NCBI GenBank assembly: GCA_002353885.1
Contig: DEKO01000197.1
Location: forward strand, 21,304 to 30,962
Reading direction: 5' to 3'
Source of the DNA: Porphyromonadaceae bacterium UBA2720
GTDB lineage: Bacteria; Bacteroidota; Bacteroidia; Bacteroidales; Muribaculaceae
DNA: 9,659 bases
Shown piece by piece: positions 7,122-9,659 of the stretch. The notes beneath the pieces are model-generated. The model was not told where the DNA came from and searched no databases. It saw only the letters and a list, made by a program, of their open reading frames with translations. The number at the start of each line of letters is the position of its first letter. The first letter of the stretch is position 1. The translations under genes and the position numbers were made by a program.

Positions 7122-9359
7122 ATGAGAAAGTTTTTGCTGCTGACGCTCTGCATGGTGGCCGCGCTGGCCAGCGAGGCGCAGACCGCGGGTGCATTCACCG
7201 AGGCCGAGATTGACTCGATACTGAACGACACGACGCTGAAGCACCTGAGCGAGGTCGAGGTCAAGGCCATACGCCCGCTGGTCAAGGCCGAGATTGACCG
7301 GTTGGCCTACGACGTGCAGGGCGATGCCGACTCGAAGACGAGCACGGTGATTGAGATGCTGCGCAAGGTGCCACTGGTCACTGTCGATGCCGAGGACAAC
7401 ATCCGCGTCAAGGGGGCCACGAACTTCAAGATCTACAAGAATGGCCACCCCGACCCCAGCATCTCGAGCAATGCCAAGGAGGTGCTCAAAGCCATACCCG
7501 CCAGCATGATCAAGCGCATCGAGGTCATCACCGAGCCGGGGGCCAAGTATGATGCCGAGGGCGTGGGAGCCATCCTGAACATCGTGCTCAACGACAACAC
7601 CGCGGTCAAGGGGGTCACGGGCACGGTCAGCGCCGGCATCGACGACACCGGGTCGCCCAACGCCAATGCCTACGTCACCGCCCAGGTGGGACGATGGGTG
7701 ACCAGTGTCAACTATGGCATGCACCACCGCAACCGCCAGGGCAACATGAGTCGTGGAATGCGCGAGCAGAACTACACCGACGGGCATCGGTTGGCGATGA
7801 ACAGCGAGAGTGAGTCGCGCGTCAACGTGCACTATGGCAACATCGAGTCGAGCTTCGAGGCCGACTCGCTGAACTTGCTGACCCTGTCGTTTGGTGGCTA
7901 CTATTACAACTACACCGGCGACACCGACCAGTGGTGGCGCGCCACCGACGCGGCCGGCAAACAGATGTACAGCTACACCGAGCATAGCCACATGCCGCTC
8001 AACAGCTACTACAACTTCAATGGCCGCTTTGACTATGAGCACAAGACACACACCCGGGGCGAAGCACTCACGCTGAGCTACATGCTCTCGACCTCGCGCA
8101 ACCGCTCGGGCAGCGAGACGGTCTATCGCGACAAGGTTGACATGCCCGTGGACTATCCCGGCACCTACAACCGCGGCAAGGAGAAATTCTGGGAGCACAC
8201 CCTGCAGCTCGACTGGACGCGCCCCTTTGCCAAGCATAACACCATCGAGACCGGACTGAAGTATATCTATCGCTCCAACGGCAGCAACACCCGCTTTGCC
8301 TACGACAGCGAGGGCATCGACCCGATTGTCACCCTGTTCGACCACTTGACGCAGGTGGGCTCGGCCTACGCCAGCTATACCTACCGCAAGGGCAAGTGGA
8401 GCGCACGTGCCGGACTGCGCTATGAGTGGAGCCACCTGAGCGGCAAGTATCCCGACGGAAAGGAGAAAAACTTCCACACCGACCTGAGCGACTGGGTGCC
8501 CAGTGCCAGCATCAACTATCAGATCACGATGATGCAGAGCCTCAAGCTGGCCTTTGCCACCCGCATCTCGCGACCGGGCATCAACTACCTGAATCCGGCC
8601 GTCATCGAGACGCCAACCACCATGACCTATGGTAACTCGCACCTGAACAGTGCCCGCAACTACTCGCTCAGCCTGACCTACATGTTCATCAGCCCCAAGG
8701 TGACGTTTAACATAGTGCCGGGATGCTCGTTCAGCAACAATGGCATCACACAGGTGCAGTCGCGCATCGATGGGGTGGACCACACGACCTACGCCAACAC
8801 ACTCAGCAGCCGCAACGTTAACCTCAATGCCTATGTGCAATGGCAGGTGGTCGATGGCACCAGCCTGATGTTTAACGGCAATGTCGGGTATAACCACCTG
8901 CGCAGCAGCGACCTCAGCCTGACCAACAAATATTGGGACTCGTTCTTCTACACCCAGTTGACACAGAAGTTGCCGTGGAAGTTGCGCCTGACGGCCAACG
9001 TGGGCGAGTGGACCGGAGGCGGCGATGGCTTGTACGGCAAGGGGACTACCTCATGGTTCTATGGCTTCGGGCTGCAGCGCTCGTTTCTCAAGGAGGACCG
9101 GCTGACCGTCAGGCTCAACGCCCAGCGCCCGTTCTCGGGACGCTACAGCACGTGGCAGACCGATTTCACACAGGGCGACTACACGGGATTCGCGCGACAG
9201 AGCTATCGCTCGCGCTCGTTCGGCATCTCGGTCAGTTACCGCTTTGGGTCGCTGCGCACCCAGGTCAAGAAGACCAGTGCCACCATCGACAACAACGATG
9301 TGGTGGGCGGCAGCAGTGCCGGAGGCGGTGGCCAGCAGGGTGGCCAACAAGGCCGCTGA
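7122..9359 (+). CDS. TonB-dependent outer-membrane receptor (OMP_b-brl_3 family)
   Basis: A 745-residue outer-membrane beta-barrel that should take up an unknown ligand using energy from TonB-ExbB-ExbD. Residues 1-20 are a signal peptide (MRKFLLLTLCMVAALASEAQ). A TonB-box-like segment LSEVEVKAIRP lies at 42-52, followed by the plug at about 63-158 with its signature VLKAIPASMIKRIEVITEPG and then YDAEGVGAILNIVL. The rest to about 715 is alternating, aromatic-rich barrel strands, the last being FGISVSYRFG. A hydrophilic tail rich in Gly and Gln (SSAGGGGQQGGQQGR) follows. The carboxypeptidase-regulatory-like domain found at the N-terminus of many Bacteroidetes relatives is absent, and no SusD-like partner gene is visible nearby. 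The gene starts 293 bases after the giant gene, behind a strong terminator, so it is probably outside the cobalamin regulon. It does not look like BtuB. The substrate is unknown. Confidence 0.9.
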   Translation: MRKFLLLTLCMVAALASEAQTAGAFTEAEIDSILNDTTLKHLSEVEVKAIRPLVKAEIDRLAYDVQGDADSKTSTVIEMLRKVPLVTVDAEDNIRVKGATNFKIYKNGHPDPSISSNAKEVLKAIPASMIKRIEVITEPGAKYDAEGVGAILNIVLNDNTAVKGVTGTVSAGIDDTGSPNANAYVTAQVGRWVTSVNYGMHHRNRQGNMSRGMREQNYTDGHRLAMNSESESRVNVHYGNIESSFEADSLNLLTLSFGGYYYNYTGDTDQWWRATDAAGKQMYSYTEHSHMPLNSYYNFNGRFDYEHKTHTRGEALTLSYMLSTSRNRSGSETVYRDKVDMPVDYPGTYNRGKEKFWEHTLQLDWTRPFAKHNTIETGLKYIYRSNGSNTRFAYDSEGIDPIVTLFDHLTQVGSAYASYTYRKGKWSARAGLRYEWSHLSGKYPDGKEKNFHTDLSDWVPSASINYQITMMQSLKLAFATRISRPGINYLNPAVIETPTTMTYGNSHLNSARNYSLSLTYMFISPKVTFNIVPGCSFSNNGITQVQSRIDGVDHTTYANTLSSRNVNLNAYVQWQVVDGTSLMFNGNVGYNHLRSSDLSLTNKYWDSFFYTQLTQKLPWKLRLTANVGEWTGGGDGLYGKGTTSWFYGFGLQRSFLKEDRLTVRLNAQRPFSGRYSTWQTDFTQGDYTGFARQSYRSRSFGISVSYRFGSLRTQVKKTSATIDNNDVVGGSSAGGGGQQGGQQGR

Positions 9360-9390
9360 CCCGGTTGGAATGGTAAAGCGAGAAACCGCA

Positions 9391-9409
9391 ATGCTTGGCG
9401 GCAAGGCAT
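9391..9409 (+). other. Small hairpin after the receptor gene
   Basis: ATGCTTG (9391-9397) pairs with CAA-G-GCAT (9402-9409) with one bulged G. No U-tract follows, so it is at best a weak 3'-end structure of the receptor transcript. I saw no convincing intrinsic terminator for this gene inside the window. Confidence 0.3.
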
Positions 9410-9420
9410 CTGACTCTGTG

Positions 9421-9598
9421 AGCCCCCCTCGGTCCCCCCTGAAGAGGGGGAAGGTCAGTGTGGCTGCCTGGCTGAGAGCCCCGCTAGGGGCGGCAAGAAT
9501 ATAGGCAGGGGTGGAGCGTTAGCGGAACCCCTGTGCAACGGCACCCACCACCCCGCAAGCCCCGTAAGGGGCGGCAGAAATAGCTGCCGGGCTGAGCT
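9421..9598. repeat. Cluster of Bacteroidales-type intergenic palindromic repeats
   Basis: This non-coding block is built from GC-rich hairpins. CCCCCT/AGGGGG (9435-9440 with 9445-9450) closes a GAAG loop. GCCCC/GGGGC occurs twice, at 9478-9491 with loop GCTA and at 9559-9572 with loop GTAA, each followed by a similar GGCA-A-rich-TA tail. CAGGGGT (9506-9512) pairs with ACCCCTG (9527-9533) around a loop containing GCGTTAGC. Such modules are familiar to me from gaps between genes in many Bacteroidales genomes; function unknown. No gene is seen in 9360-9659. Confidence 0.7.
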
Positions 9599-9602
9599 TA
9601 GC

Positions 9603-9659
9603 ACACAGATTTACACAGATCTACACAGATTTAAAAAATATTATTCTGTGTGTTCTGTG
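9603..9659. repeat. ACACAGATTT tandem repeat with inverted CTGTG partner at window end
   Basis: Three 10-bp units ACACAGATTT, ACACAGATCT and ACACAGATTT (9603-9632) are followed by an A/T-rich spacer and then TCTGTGT (9645-9651), which is complementary to ACACAGA at 9623-9629. A further TTCTGTG ends the window, so the inverted repeat probably continues beyond it. The element resembles CACAGATT-type spacer repeats common in Bacteroidales and may act as a two-way terminator or a mobile palindrome; this is inference. Confidence 0.65.

Noticed and set aside
6161..7285. 374-codon - strand open frame spanning the gap between the two genes
   Set aside because: It crosses the terminator hairpins and overlaps both real genes; the part in the gap is low-complexity Lys-rich sequence from the pyrimidine tract.
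7044..8897. 617-codon open frame on the - strand opposite the receptor gene
   Set aside because: It is a shadow of the receptor reading frame; the + strand encodes an unmistakable signal peptide, plug and barrel.
9244..9504. 86-codon + strand open frame overlapping the receptor's 3' end
   Set aside because: It runs out of frame through the receptor tail and into palindromic repeats; no start signal or conserved content.
9603..9632. Short CRISPR-like array from the ACACAGATTT units
   Set aside because: Units are 10 bp, directly adjacent and without spacers.

Overview
The window looks like a chromosomal piece of a gut-type Bacteroidales bacterium (Muribaculaceae- or Prevotella-like; genus not determinable here). 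The reasons are a GC-rich coding sequence with AT-rich start regions lacking a Shine-Dalgarno motif, a Bacteroidetes-style outer-membrane receptor, a Bacteroidetes-specific DUF4465 domain, a T9SS-like C-terminal tail, and typical Bacteroidales intergenic hairpin repeats. Both genes are on the + strand and there is no sign of a prophage, insertion sequence or CRISPR array.

Layout: (1) 30-210, a well-conserved cobalamin riboswitch aptamer. (2) 211-391, a structured leader with an alternative helix against P1, a stable hairpin and a 26-codon upstream ORF. (3) 392-6829, one 2145-residue secreted protein. It has a signal peptide, four cassettes of a CUB-like domain plus a BNR-neuraminidase-N-terminal-like domain, a parallel beta-helix, an FN3-like and a PKD-like module, a DUF4465 domain, and a degenerate T9SS type A-like tail. 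(4) 6830-7121, an intergenic region with a strong intrinsic terminator, a near-identical second copy of its 3' half, and a 12-bp tandem duplication just before the next start codon. (5) 7122-9359, a TonB-dependent outer-membrane receptor of the OMP_b-brl_3 type. (6) 9360-9659, non-coding DNA packed with Bacteroidales-type hairpin repeats, running off the window end.

The main biological point is that a B12-sensing riboswitch controls a giant modular surface or secreted protein rather than the usual BtuB-type transporter. Its DUF4465 domain belongs to a family that, from memory, includes B12-binding BtuH-type surface proteins of Bacteroides. The simplest reading is a cobamide-repressed extracellular factor, possibly a cobamide-capture or adhesion protein. 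The TonB-dependent receptor lies beyond a strong terminator, so it is probably a separate transcription unit, and its substrate cannot be read from sequence. Domain calls rest on pattern recognition by eye; no database search was run.
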